From NCBI GenBank assembly GCA_963827785.1, contig CAWHCT010000005.1, forward strand, positions 1 through 64,000: a stretch of DNA of 64,000 bases, in the 5' to 3' direction. The notes under the pieces are model-generated. The model searched no databases and was not told where the DNA came from. It saw only the letters and a program-made list of their open reading frames with translations. Position numbers and translations under genes: made by a program. The DNA is from Site-B1 sp963827785 (GTDB lineage: Bacteria; Bacteroidota; Bacteroidia; Flavobacteriales; Flavobacteriaceae). Positions 36,303 to 44,969 of the stretch are shown here, piece by piece (position 1 is the first letter of the stretch; each line of letters starts with the position of its first letter).

Positions 36303-37943
36303 ATGAGAAAAATATTTCTATTAACACTAGTCACTTTTGTTCTATATTCCTGTAAAAATGAAAATAAGGAAGCAGATAAAAGTATTGATTCCGAACTAAA
36401 ACCTATGCAAAAGAATTTAGCTAAATATGTAGATGTTAAATTAATTTCCGATTTGAGTAATTTAACTGAAAACGAACGTGAAATGTTGCCAATTTTAATT
36501 AATGCTGCCAATAAAATGAATGATTTGTTCTGGTATGAAGCATATGGTAATAAAGATGAATTACTAAATTCAATATCTGATGAAGACACAAAAAGATATG
36601 TTACAATCAATTATGGACCATGGGACAGATTGAATGGGAATGAACCATTTGTAGAAGGTGTTGGTGAAAAACCTAAAGGTGCAAATTTCTATCCTGTTGA
36701 TATGACCAAGGAAGAATTCGAGGCAGCCAAAATTGAAAACAAATCCAGTATTTACAATTTTGTTCGTAGAGATGAAAATGGGAAATTGTATTCTATCCCT
36801 TACCATAAACAATTTGAAACAGAAGTGCAGGAAGTATCCGCTTTGTTATTGGAAGCTTCAAAATTGGCCGATGATGCCGGGTTAAAGAAATACTTGGAGT
36901 TAAGAGCGGCAGCCTTACTTAATGACGAGTATCAGGCTAGTGATCTGGCCTGGATGGACATGAAAACCAATACTCTTGACATTGTTATTGGACCAATTGA
37001 AACTTACGAAGACCATTTATTTGGTAACAAAGCAGCTCACGAAGGTTATGTATTGATCAAAGACCAGGAGTGGAGTGAAAGATTGGCTAAATTCTCTGCA
37101 TTTTTACCAGAACTTCAAAAAGGAATTCCTGTTGAAGAAGCATACAAAAAAGAAACTCCGGGAACAGATAGCGACCTGAATGCTTACGATGTGGTGTTTT
37201 ATGCAGGGGATTGTAATTCAGGAAGTAAAACAATTGCAATAAACCTTCCTAATGATGAGGAAGTACAATTGCAAAAAGGAACCAGAAGACTTCAGCTCAA
37301 AAACGCAATGAGAGCAAAATTTGATAAAATTCTTGTGCCAATTTCTGAAGTGTTGATAGATGAAAGCCAACGTAAACATATAACGTTTGATGCCTTTTTT
37401 GCCAATACCATGTTCCATGAAGTAGCTCATGGATTGGGAATAAAAAATACTATTAACGGGAAAGGAACAGTCAGGAATTCATTAAAAGAACATGCAAGTG
37501 CCCTGGAGGAAGGAAAAGCTGATGTATTAGGTTTGTATATGGTGCAGCAGCTTCATAATAAAGGAGAGATTGATGGCGATATGAAAGATTATATGACAAC
37601 CTTTATGGCTAGTATTTTCCGTTCTGTTCGGTTTGGAGCATCCAGTGCACATGGAAAAGCTAATATGATCCGATTTAATTTCTTTAAAGAAAAAGGAGCA
37701 TTTTCCAGAAATGAAGATGGTACCTATATAGTGAATTACGATAACATGATCGTAGCAATGAAAGATCTATCCAACCTTATTTTAACGCTTCAGGGAAATG
37801 GCGATTACAACGGTGTTGCTAAACTAGTGGCAGAAAGTGGTGTTATTTCTGATGAGTTACAATCTGATTTAGACAGGTTGAGTTCTGCAAACATTCCGGT
37901 AGATGTGGTGTTTGAACAAGGAATAAAGGTATTAGGATTATAA
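36303..37943 (+). CDS. M49-like zinc peptidase lipoprotein
   Basis: A 546-residue exported lipoprotein (lipobox LYSCK near residue 17). The C-terminal half contains MFHEVAHGLG (about residues 376-385) and ALEEGKADVLGLY (about 400), the zinc-ligand pair of dipeptidyl-peptidase III (family M49). Classical DPP III has HExxGH with one more residue, whereas here the motif is plain HExxH, as in some bacterial relatives. It probably trims oligopeptides in the periplasm. Length is shorter than classical DPP III (about 700). Confidence in the broad peptidase call is high, in the exact family moderate. Confidence 0.8.
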   Translation: MRKIFLLTLVTFVLYSCKNENKEADKSIDSELKPMQKNLAKYVDVKLISDLSNLTENEREMLPILINAANKMNDLFWYEAYGNKDELLNSISDEDTKRYVTINYGPWDRLNGNEPFVEGVGEKPKGANFYPVDMTKEEFEAAKIENKSSIYNFVRRDENGKLYSIPYHKQFETEVQEVSALLLEASKLADDAGLKKYLELRAAALLNDEYQASDLAWMDMKTNTLDIVIGPIETYEDHLFGNKAAHEGYVLIKDQEWSERLAKFSAFLPELQKGIPVEEAYKKETPGTDSDLNAYDVVFYAGDCNSGSKTIAINLPNDEEVQLQKGTRRLQLKNAMRAKFDKILVPISEVLIDESQRKHITFDAFFANTMFHEVAHGLGIKNTINGKGTVRNSLKEHASALEEGKADVLGLYMVQQLHNKGEIDGDMKDYMTTFMASIFRSVRFGASSAHGKANMIRFNFFKEKGAFSRNEDGTYIVNYDNMIVAMKDLSNLILTLQGNGDYNGVAKLVAESGVISDELQSDLDRLSSANIPVDVVFEQGIKVLGL

Positions 37944-37962
37944 AAGACAGAAAGACATTAAG

Positions 37963-37975
37963 GTTCTTTGAGAAC
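37963..37975. promoter_or_regulatory. 13-bp dyad upstream of DUF2249 operon
   Basis: GTTCTTTGAGAAC is a perfect inverted repeat (GTTCT/AGAAC), 28 bp before the start of the DUF2249 gene. It could be an operator, but the adjoining ACATAT also resembles the boxA-like sequences seen before rRNA. Confidence 0.35.
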
Positions 37976-38003
37976 ATATAGTTTAAACATTTAGAGTTTC
38001 AAA

Positions 38004-38801
38004 ATGAAAGTCTCCGGAAAAACTAAAATATCAGCTTTAATAAAGGAAAATAAAGAAGCTATAGATGTTATTGCGTCTATAAATTCGCATTTTAAAAAGT
38101 TAAAAAACCCTGTTTTACGTAGAGTGCTGGCACCAAGGGTTACTATTGCTGATGCTGCAAAAATTGGAGGTGTATCTGTGGAATTATTCCTTAACAAGCT
38201 CACCGAAGTTGGGTTCGAAATTGATGAATCTGAAAAATCAAAACCTCAAGAAGAAGCTTTAAAAGAGCAATTAGTTACAAAAGATAAGGTAATTAGTTTC
38301 GATGTACGACCAATTATTGAAGGAGGTCAGGACCCTTTTAAGGAAATAATGGAAAAAATTAAGGACGTTCAACAAAATGAAACATTAGAAATTATCAATT
38401 CTTTTGAGCCAATTCCCTTAATAAATATTTTAAAAGGCAAAGGTTTTGAAAGTGAAATAGTGCGTAAAGAAGGTGCTGTATATACGTATTTTAAAAAGCT
38501 AGAAGAAAACAAAGATGAACTGATTTCTGAGGTAAAAGGAGATACAGATCCGGAATTTGATAACACGTATAAGAATTACATTGGAAAAATGGAACACGTT
38601 GATGTACGTCATTTGGAAATGCCTGAACCAATGACTACTATTCTCGCGAAATTAGAGCAGCTTCAAGACGATTATTGTCTGTTGGTTGACCATAAAAAAG
38701 TGCCTCAATTTTTATTGCCTGAATTGGAAAACAGAAATTACAGCATTCTTTACAATAAAAAAACAGAGCATCATATTCAGTTATTGATCTTTAGAAAATA
38801 A
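38004..38801 (+). CDS. DUF1858 / double DUF2249 protein
   Basis: A 265-residue cytosolic protein. An N-terminal DUF1858-like helical domain (about 1-75, VTIADAAKIGGVSVELFLNK) is followed by two DUF2249 domains: FDVRPIIEGGQDPFKEIMEK near 95 and VDVRHLEMPEPMTTILAKLE near 197. DUF2249 proteins are often found with nitric oxide and denitrification genes. The stop overlaps the start of the next gene by one base (TAATG), so translation is coupled. A role in nitrogen-oxide or iron-sulphur stress is inferred from context. Confidence 0.85.
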   Translation: MKVSGKTKISALIKENKEAIDVIASINSHFKKLKNPVLRRVLAPRVTIADAAKIGGVSVELFLNKLTEVGFEIDESEKSKPQEEALKEQLVTKDKVISFDVRPIIEGGQDPFKEIMEKIKDVQQNETLEIINSFEPIPLINILKGKGFESEIVRKEGAVYTYFKKLEENKDELISEVKGDTDPEFDNTYKNYIGKMEHVDVRHLEMPEPMTTILAKLEQLQDDYCLLVDHKKVPQFLLPELENRNYSILYNKKTEHHIQLLIFRK

Positions 38802-40087
38802 TGAACGGATTAAATACCAATAATGCGCCACAGCCAAGTGTTGTTATTCCTCATTTTGTTTTTGGTGCATTGAGTTTACTCTTAACAGCTGTACTTGTTG
38901 TTTTAGCGGACACAGATATGTTGGGTGCCTATTTTAATAACAAAATTGTTGCTATCACACACATTGCGGTATTGGGTTGGGGAACCATGATTGTATTTGG
39001 CGCGTTATATCAGTTAATTCCTGTTGTTTTTGAAACTGCTTTGTTTAGTGAAAAATTAGCAAAAATTACCTTTTGGTTTTCAGCAGCAAGTGTCTTGTTC
39101 TTATCCTACTCTATGTGGATTGGAGACTATACAGGATTATTGCCATATGCGGCAACAGCAATGTTTTTGTCCTTGTTACTGTTTGTGATAAATGTGATTC
39201 TGTCCTATAAAAATGCAAAACTGAAAAACATAAAATCTATTTTCGTAATTACGGCAGTTTCTTGGTTGTTAATTGCTGAACTTATCGGCTTGTTGATTTC
39301 GTTAAATTTTAAATTTAATTTCTTATCTGAAATTCATTTGCATTACCTGAAAATTCATGCAACAGTTGGATTGATAGGCTGGTTTTTAATGTTGATAATT
39401 GGAGTAGGATCAACATTGCTGCCAATGTTTTTAATCTCTCATGAATTGAAAGAAAGCAAACTAAAATTTGCCTATTTTCTTATCAATGGCGGACTTGTAA
39501 CCGCTGTGTCAAATTGGTTTATATGGAAAAATAATGTTGCAGATTATGTGATGACTATTTCTATAGTTATTGGAGTTTTATGTTTTGTTTCTTATATCTA
39601 CGATTCTTATAAAAAGCGACTCCGTAAAAAATTGGACGTAGGAATGCAATATTCAATGATTGCAATTGCAGCGATTTTCATGCCTTTTATTCTAATTGGA
39701 TTTGTATTGTTTAATTTCAAATTAGAATCCGAATTTATTTATAGAATTATTACTCTGTATGGGTTTTCAATCATTTTCGGGTTTATTACAACGCTTATAC
39801 TAGGACAGACATATAAAACCTTGCCGTTTATTGTCTGGTTGTACAAATACAAAAGTTTGGTTGGAAAAACTAAAACACCATTGCCACGAGAATTGTATTC
39901 CGAAAAAATAGCAAGCATTCAGATGGTTGCCTATTTTTTATTTATTATAATAATGGTTGGTGGATTATTGGTGAATAATATTGTTTTAATCCGAATTGCA
40001 GGTTATATTTTAATAGTTGTTGCTGTTTTGTATAATTTAAATGTGCTAAAAATTGTAAGGCACAAGGTTAAAATCGAAAAATTATGA
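38801..40087 (+). CDS. Oxidase subunit I-like / NnrS-like membrane protein
   Basis: A 428-residue protein with about 12 membrane helices. It resembles a stripped heme-copper oxidase subunit I or NnrS-type protein. Possible heme ligands are the histidines in AITHIAVLGWGTMIVFGALY (about 52) and HLHYLKIHATVGLIGWFLML (about 190). Lengths and the lack of further His clusters argue against a full oxidase. It is coupled to the DUF2249 gene before it and to the DUF59 gene after it (ATGA), pointing to one functional unit, perhaps in nitric oxide handling. Exact activity unknown. Confidence 0.75.
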   Translation: MNGLNTNNAPQPSVVIPHFVFGALSLLLTAVLVVLADTDMLGAYFNNKIVAITHIAVLGWGTMIVFGALYQLIPVVFETALFSEKLAKITFWFSAASVLFLSYSMWIGDYTGLLPYAATAMFLSLLLFVINVILSYKNAKLKNIKSIFVITAVSWLLIAELIGLLISLNFKFNFLSEIHLHYLKIHATVGLIGWFLMLIIGVGSTLLPMFLISHELKESKLKFAYFLINGGLVTAVSNWFIWKNNVADYVMTISIVIGVLCFVSYIYDSYKKRLRKKLDVGMQYSMIAIAAIFMPFILIGFVLFNFKLESEFIYRIITLYGFSIIFGFITTLILGQTYKTLPFIVWLYKYKSLVGKTKTPLPRELYSEKIASIQMVAYFLFIIIMVGGLLVNNIVLIRIAGYILIVVAVLYNLNVLKIVRHKVKIEKL

Positions 40088-40401
40088 CTACTGAAGAAAT
40101 TACAAATTTTGAAATTGAAGTGTTAGATTTATTAAAAAATGTAATGGATCCGGAAATTGAAATCAATATTGTGGATTTAGGGCTGATCTATGAATTAGAT
40201 TTTGATGGAAAAGATACCATAGATATTGATTTAACATTCTCTACGCCTTCATGTCCATTGGGCGATACTATTGTAGCGAATATTAAGGCTGTTATTGAAC
40301 AAAAATACCCAAATATGTCTACTAATGTTAATATAGTTTTCGAACCAAGATGGAGTACTAATTTAATTAGTGAAGAAGGCAAGAAGATCTTAGGAATGTA
40401 A
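40084..40401 (+). CDS. Metal-sulphur cluster assembly factor (DUF59)
   Basis: A 105-residue DUF59 (MIP18/PaaD-like) protein. The core NVMDPEIEINIVDLGLIYEL near residues 15-34 and LTFSTPSCPLGDTIVANIK near 55-73, with the conserved Cys, are plain. Such proteins help to assemble or transfer iron-sulphur clusters. It overlaps the membrane protein gene by 4 bp and is last in the three-gene operon. Confidence 0.93.
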   Translation: MTTEEITNFEIEVLDLLKNVMDPEIEINIVDLGLIYELDFDGKDTIDIDLTFSTPSCPLGDTIVANIKAVIEQKYPNMSTNVNIVFEPRWSTNLISEEGKKILGM

Positions 40402-40454
40402 TATTAAGAACAGATAAAGCCACTCTGGATAGTTGTTTTTTTATTTTAAGAAAT

Positions 40455-40979
40455 TTATCTTTTAAATTTATATTCGTTTCTTTTTATCCAATCTTGCGAA
40501 TTTTTAAATTTCACTTCCTTTCTAATTATAAATTGATTATTTCCCAGAAGGTAAATGTCCCTTATTAAGGCTTCCTTTTTATTATCCTTTCCTAAGTATT
40601 CAGTAGTCACTTGAATTTCTCCGTTAGTTAGTTTTTCTTTTGATATTAAAGCTTTTTTATTGAGTAGTTGCCCATTTTGAGAGATTCTGATCTTATCTTT
40701 ACTATTTGCATTTGGCTCATTAGGATAGGTAGTGATCAGCAAAAGTTGTTTCTCATTCTTCCCGCGTTTTACTTCTACATCAGCAGGCATTGTATAAGGT
40801 TTATTAGAGCTATAATCAATATACGTTAAGCTGCCTGTCCATTTTCCCAAAATAATTTTTAAATCATCAGGAGTGATAATCCTATTAAATATGGAATCTG
40901 TTGATGTTGATTGTCCAAAGGTTTCTAAGGAAAACAGCATAGCAAATAAAATTAAAACATAGTTGAAATAGATTTTCAT
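40455..40979 (-). CDS. Exported hypothetical protein (174 aa)
   Basis: A 174-residue protein with a signal peptide (ILFAMLFSLETFGQ, cleavage near residue 22). The mature part is beta-rich (LKIILGKWTGSLTYIDYSSN, then GRNEKQ-like charged turns and repeated short strands), reminiscent of a lipocalin-like barrel; this is inference. Family not recognised. Confidence 0.7.
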   Translation of the reverse strand: MKIYFNYVLILFAMLFSLETFGQSTSTDSIFNRIITPDDLKIILGKWTGSLTYIDYSSNKPYTMPADVEVKRGKNEKQLLLITTYPNEPNANSKDKIRISQNGQLLNKKALISKEKLTNGEIQVTTEYLGKDNKKEALIRDIYLLGNNQFIIRKEVKFKNSQDWIKRNEYKFKR

Positions 40980-41109
40980 GTTTTTAGGATTAGGTTGACA
41001 ACTAGTGAAAGGCCCTAATTTAATTATTTATAAGTATATATCAAACTAAAGAAGGTTCCAGTATTTTATAAAATGTAATTCATTATTAATTTTTTATCTT
41101 GTCTTCAAT

Positions 41110-42001
41110 ATGTCTTCAGTCACACCTTATTGGTTTGTAATACTCATTGCCGTTATAATAATTTATATAGTGATAAGCATTGCTTTGTATTATTTGCAGG
41201 ATTATGCTTTGTTTAAACCGGAAAAGTTGCCTGAAGATTTTCAGTTCTATTATGATAATCAGGAAACCAAAGAATACAATTTAACCACCAGAGATGGAGC
41301 CATAATCAATGGCTTACGCTTTTTTCCTAAAGGCGAGAGTAAAGGCATAGTACTGTATTTAAAGGGAAATTCGAAAAGCATTAAAGGCTGGGGAAAATTC
41401 GCCGTGGATTTTACCAGACATGGTTATAATGTCCTTATGGTAGATTACAGAGGATTTGGGAAAAGTACAGGAAGAAGATCTCAGAAAAACATTAAGCGAG
41501 ATATGCAGGTTGTTTATAACAAGATATTAGAACAGACCACAGAGGACCGAATTATTTTATATGGACGTTCGTTAGGTTCTGGGTTTGCAACCAAATTGGC
41601 ATCAACCAATAATCCTAAAATGCTTATTCTGGATGCACCTTATTATAGTCTTGACTAAAGTAACTGCTCGCTATATGCCGTTTATGCCTCTATCTGTTTT
41701 GATAAAATATCCTTTACCTACCTATAAATGGTTAAAGTATGTTCAATGCCCTATTCACATTATTCATGGTACGAACGATAAACTAATTCCGTATAAATCC
41801 AGTTTAAAATTGTCTAAGATAAATCCGAAGCTTACAAAATTGCATACCGTAATTGGTGGTGGACACAAAAATTTGAATAATTTTGAATCCTATCATACAA
41901 TGTTAGACGATATTTTGAATTCTGAACCTAAATCGATAGATCTTTCAACCACAAGTATTAATGTTATTCACTCGTCAAAAAAAAATAAAACACAAGCTTA
42001 A
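41110..42001 (+). CDS. Alpha/beta hydrolase, membrane-anchored, one frameshift
   Basis: A serine hydrolase of the BEM46/Bem46-like type with an N-terminal membrane helix (residues about 5-27). GIVLYLKGNSKSIKGWGKFA, DYRGFGKSTG and the nucleophile elbow YGRSLGSGFATKLAS are in the first frame, which ends at 41658. One extra G near 41653 separates it from TKVTARYMPFMPLSVLIKYP and CPIHIIHGTNDKLIPYKSS, which supplies the acid and, further on, GGGHKNL the His. Corrected length is 296 residues, exactly in frame. The 3' end overlaps the start of a homologous gene by 41 bp. Confidence 0.85.
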
Positions 42002-42784
42002 ACAAGCAGCAATTGGTTTATTGGGCTTATATCTTATGATTGGAACTGCACTTTATTTTCTTCAGGAAAAAATATTATTCAGACCGACAGTTCTGAATCA
42101 AACATATGTGTACAAGTTCTCCTATCCTTTTGAAGAGCTATTTCTGAAGGCTGAAGATAATGCCGTGATTAATGCGATTCATTTCAAGGTTAAAGATCCA
42201 AAAGGTGTTATTCTATATCTTCATGGTAATGCCGGGGATTTATCACGTTGGGGAAAAATTACTGAGTATTTTGTTGAGAAGAATTATGATCTGTTGGTTA
42301 TGGATTACAGGACCTATGGAAAAAGTACCGGAGCTTTAAGTGAACATGCCTTGTACAGTGATGCGCAACTGTGCTACGATTATTTAAAAGACCGCTATAA
42401 TGAAGATGAGATAACTATATATGGAAGGTCGTTGGGAACAGGAATTGCTACTTATATTGCATCTAAAAATTATCCGAAACAGTTAATATTAGAAACACCT
42501 TATTATAGTATTGTAGATGTTGCTAAATACAGGTTTCCGTTTTTTTCGGTTGAGCAAATGTTGCATTACAAATTACCTACAAATGAATTTATACAGAAAG
42601 TAAAATGTAACATTTACATGATCCATGGAACAGATGATCATGTGGTTCCTTTCGAATCTGGTGAGAAGTTATTTAAGGTATCTCCACAGAATTTAACCTC
42701 TTTACTGTTATTGAAAATGGAAGTCATAACAACCTGATTAAATTTGATTCTTATCACAAAAAAATTAAAGAAATACTTCCTTAA
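41961..42784 (+). CDS. Alpha/beta hydrolase paralogue, frameshift near end
   Basis: A second hydrolase of the same family, about 274 residues, with an N-terminal membrane helix (LLGLYLMIGTALYFLQEKIL). GVILYLHGNAGDLSRWGKIT, DYRTYGKSTG, the elbow YGRSLGTGIATYIAS and IYMIHGTDDHVVPFESGEK are intact. Near 42701 one base is missing; restored, the end reads FTVIENGSHNNLIKFDSYHK, carrying the catalytic His, and stops at 42782-42784. The uncorrected frame ends at 42737 without that His. It arose by tandem duplication with the gene upstream. Confidence 0.87.
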
Positions 42785-42930
42785 TCTCTTAAAATTTTAA
42801 CCTTAGCTTTTCCTATTCTTAAGGAAAATATAAAATAGTATGCTACTGTGTTAAACATTTCATAACGTGTGTAACGTTGGCTGAATATTTGCGTCTATCA
42901 GTAAACAAAAAATCAAGAAAATTAAAACCA

Positions 42931-43551
42931 ATGAAAAAAATAATCACAATTTGTAGCATGTTATTAATCACAATGTCAGCTACGTCGTTTAACACCATCG
43001 AAAACCCAGATTCATTAACATTAAAATGTACCGAACAAAACTATGAAGAATGTCTTTTTGTAAGTCAATTAATTTCTAATAACCTAACTGAACCAGTAGA
43101 AATAGAAGATATTCATGTTTATGAGGTTGAAGAAGATGTTAATATAGATATTGATACTAAAGAGTACTTACCTGTAGACTTCAATCCTTTGAAAGGAATA
43201 GGAGACTTAGACTGGGAGGCTATCGAGCTAATAGTACTTGATGAAGAAGTGACTTTAGGATTTGATACAAAACAATATTTGCCGGCTGACTTCAATGCTT
43301 TAAAAGGGATGCACGATTTAAATTGGGATACCATAGAGCTTGTAGAAATTGAAGAAGAAGTGACTTTAGGATTTGATACAAAACAATACTTGCCAAAAGA
43401 TTTCAATGCACTAAAAGGCATAGGAGATTTAGACTGGTCGAAAATTGAATTGATCGAGATAGAAGAAGAGGTTGAAATAGATTTTGACACGAAACAATAT
43501 TTACCAGACAACTTTAATGCTAACAAGCCATATGCAGTTATCGTATTTTAA
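42931..43551 (+). CDS. Exported protein with 37-residue tandem repeats
   Basis: A 206-residue exported protein. Start 42931 (MKKIITICSMLLITMSATSF) gives a proper signal peptide; the longer ORF start at 42877 does not. The C-terminal two thirds consist of three full and one partial 37-residue acidic repeats beginning at nucleotides 43138, 43249, 43360 and 43471. The unit reads FDTKQYLPxDFNALKG, then DLDWxxIELIEIEEE. I know no named domain for it. The regular Trp, Tyr-Leu-Pro and acidic positions suggest a repeated surface or ion-binding fold; this is inference. A strong terminator follows. Confidence 0.8.
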   Translation: MKKIITICSMLLITMSATSFNTIENPDSLTLKCTEQNYEECLFVSQLISNNLTEPVEIEDIHVYEVEEDVNIDIDTKEYLPVDFNPLKGIGDLDWEAIELIVLDEEVTLGFDTKQYLPADFNALKGMHDLNWDTIELVEIEEEVTLGFDTKQYLPKDFNALKGIGDLDWSKIELIEIEEEVEIDFDTKQYLPDNFNANKPYAVIVF

Positions 43552-43569
43552 ATAATATAAAACCTAAGT

Positions 43570-43595
43570 GCCACTCTTTTGAGTGGCTTTTTTTT
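43570..43595 (+). terminator. Rho-independent terminator
   Basis: GCCACTC-TTTT-GAGTGGC followed by eight T, 19 bp after the stop of the repeat protein. Confidence 0.93.
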
Positions 43596-43679
43596 GCAAC
43601 AAAATTAATTTTGAATAGAAAAAAGCTGCCCGAGAGAGCAGCTTTAATCAAGACTAAATCAAAAAATCAAAAAACAAAA

Positions 43680-44213
43680 CTAATCGGTTAAATAGGCAAA
43701 CCTATTTTTAGTTTTCCGGTATTCAGGGGATAATCGAAATAAATTACTCACTTGATTTTCCCAATCCAATATTATATCAAAATAGCTGGTATTTTGTGTA
43801 GCCATTATTTTATTGCAATCTTCACAGATATGTTTGTAACCTAAAAAGTAGTGTCCAAATTCATGAAACGCAACTACTTTTAAAATTTCTTTATCCAAAA
43901 GAGTAACCCAGCTAAAGATTATTTTTTCCACTTCGTTGTTCTTATTCCGTACCAGCATCCCTAATGTTCCGCCATTGGGAGTTATCCCTATGGTGTCCAC
44001 CACTGCTATTTGTTTTAATTTAAAGAGCTTTTCGTGGTAATCGATTTTATATGTATTACAAAGTTTTAAAAAATCGTCAAGAATAGGTTGTACCAAACCA
44101 TCAATATGCAATTCACTTTCCGGATTATATGCTGGAATATTTTCTGTGTCATTTTGACTAAAAGCAAAATGAATTAAGAGGATAAACAACACATGTAGGT
44201 TTTTGCGGGCCAT
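43680..44213 (-). CDS. Secreted HExxH metalloprotease
   Basis: A 177-residue exported protein (signal peptide ending near AFSQ). AFHEFGHYFLGYKHICEDCN (residues about 113-132) contains the HExxH zinc motif with a Gly-His pair after it. KIIFSWVTLLDKEILKVVAF precedes it. It is short for a protease and matches no peptidase family I can name with certainty. Upstream, at 44316-44347, lies the paired direct repeat shared with two other genes. A decayed tandem copy follows at 44668-44969, which suggests the locus is prone to duplication. Confidence 0.75.
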   Translation of the reverse strand: MARKNLHVLFILLIHFAFSQNDTENIPAYNPESELHIDGLVQPILDDFLKLCNTYKIDYHEKLFKLKQIAVVDTIGITPNGGTLGMLVRNKNNEVEKIIFSWVTLLDKEILKVVAFHEFGHYFLGYKHICEDCNKIMATQNTSYFDIILDWENQVSNLFRLSPEYRKTKNRFAYLTD

Positions 44214-44667
44214 TTTCTTGTTTTATTTGGGGTATGTAATCAAATATTTGGATATAAATAATTACATTAATAGTACTAAGCTAATTTATTAATTTGAGAA
44301 AAACAAGAGAAATTAGCATTTTAACGAAATAAAATGCATTTTATCGATGTTTTTAGAGGGGTGTCCTTTACCAACTATAAAGGGTTAAACCATATTCAGT
44401 GACTAATCCATATAATCCATTGTACAAACTACAAACTGATCAAATTTGAAAGTAATAAAAAAAGTATTCAGAAATTTCTTCATTGAGAATCCAAAATAAA
44501 TACCCGCTTTTTGATATGAGTTTTCTAAATTTTAATTACAATGTCGTTTAAAGCGAACAGGGTAATTTAATTATGTTCTTTGCAATGGTCGAGTATTCAT
44601 TAAACAAATAAAGCTGCTCAAGAGAGCAGCTTTATCCAAGACTAAATCAAAAAATCAAAAAACAAAA
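44214..44667. other. Spacer between duplicated copies
   Basis: About 450 bp without a supported gene. It contains the regulatory repeat at 44316-44347. At 44611-44667 it holds the second copy of the downstream sequence of the metalloprotease gene. The centre, about 44360-44600, shows nothing I can identify. Confidence 0.5.
44316..44347 (+). promoter_or_regulatory. Paired direct repeat upstream of metalloprotease
   Basis: GCATTTTAACGA at 44316 and GCATTTTATCGA at 44336, a 20-bp period, 103 bp upstream of the start at 44213. Same orientation relative to the gene as at 701 and 45074. Confidence 0.55.
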
Positions 44668-44969
44668 CTAATCGGTTAGATAGTTAAACCAATATTTAGT
44701 TTTTATGTATTCAAAGGAATTAAAACTGGTTTAAGGTTTGTAAATTCCCTGTGAAATATATTATTTAAAAAACTTGCATTTCCTGAGACTATAATGTTGT
44801 AAAAATTATTGCAGATCCTTAAAAGCTCATTATGAACGTATGAAAAGAAACCTTCAATGTACCACCCATTTCCTGACACCGTATGATCTGTATATCTTAA
44901 TGAATCTCCTTTAGAAGAAATTGCATTGGTAATTATAATTGATAGAAAAAATAGGATTACGAGAGTCAT
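44668..44969 (-). pseudogene. Decayed paralogue of the metalloprotease
   Basis: An 88-residue frame is open from 44969 to 44703, with a signal-like N-terminus. Its end shifts frame into FEYIKTKYWFNYLTD, matching EYRKTKNRFAYLTD at the end of the intact copy. The middle aligns loosely (YNIIVSGNASFLNNIF against FDIILDWENQVSNLF). The HEFGH stretch is gone, and about 230 bp are missing relative to the intact copy. Flanking sequences on both sides are duplicated too. I read it as a nonfunctional tandem duplicate, although the 88-residue frame could still be translated. Confidence 0.65.

Larger units (their letters stand above)
43622..44350 (-). repeat. Metalloprotease locus duplication, intact copy
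   Basis: This unit runs from a hairpin-bearing downstream sequence (AGCTGCCCGAGAGAGCAGCT) through the gene to the paired repeat upstream. The same order, with about 85-90% matching ends but a shortened middle, recurs at 44611-45110. Confidence 0.7.
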
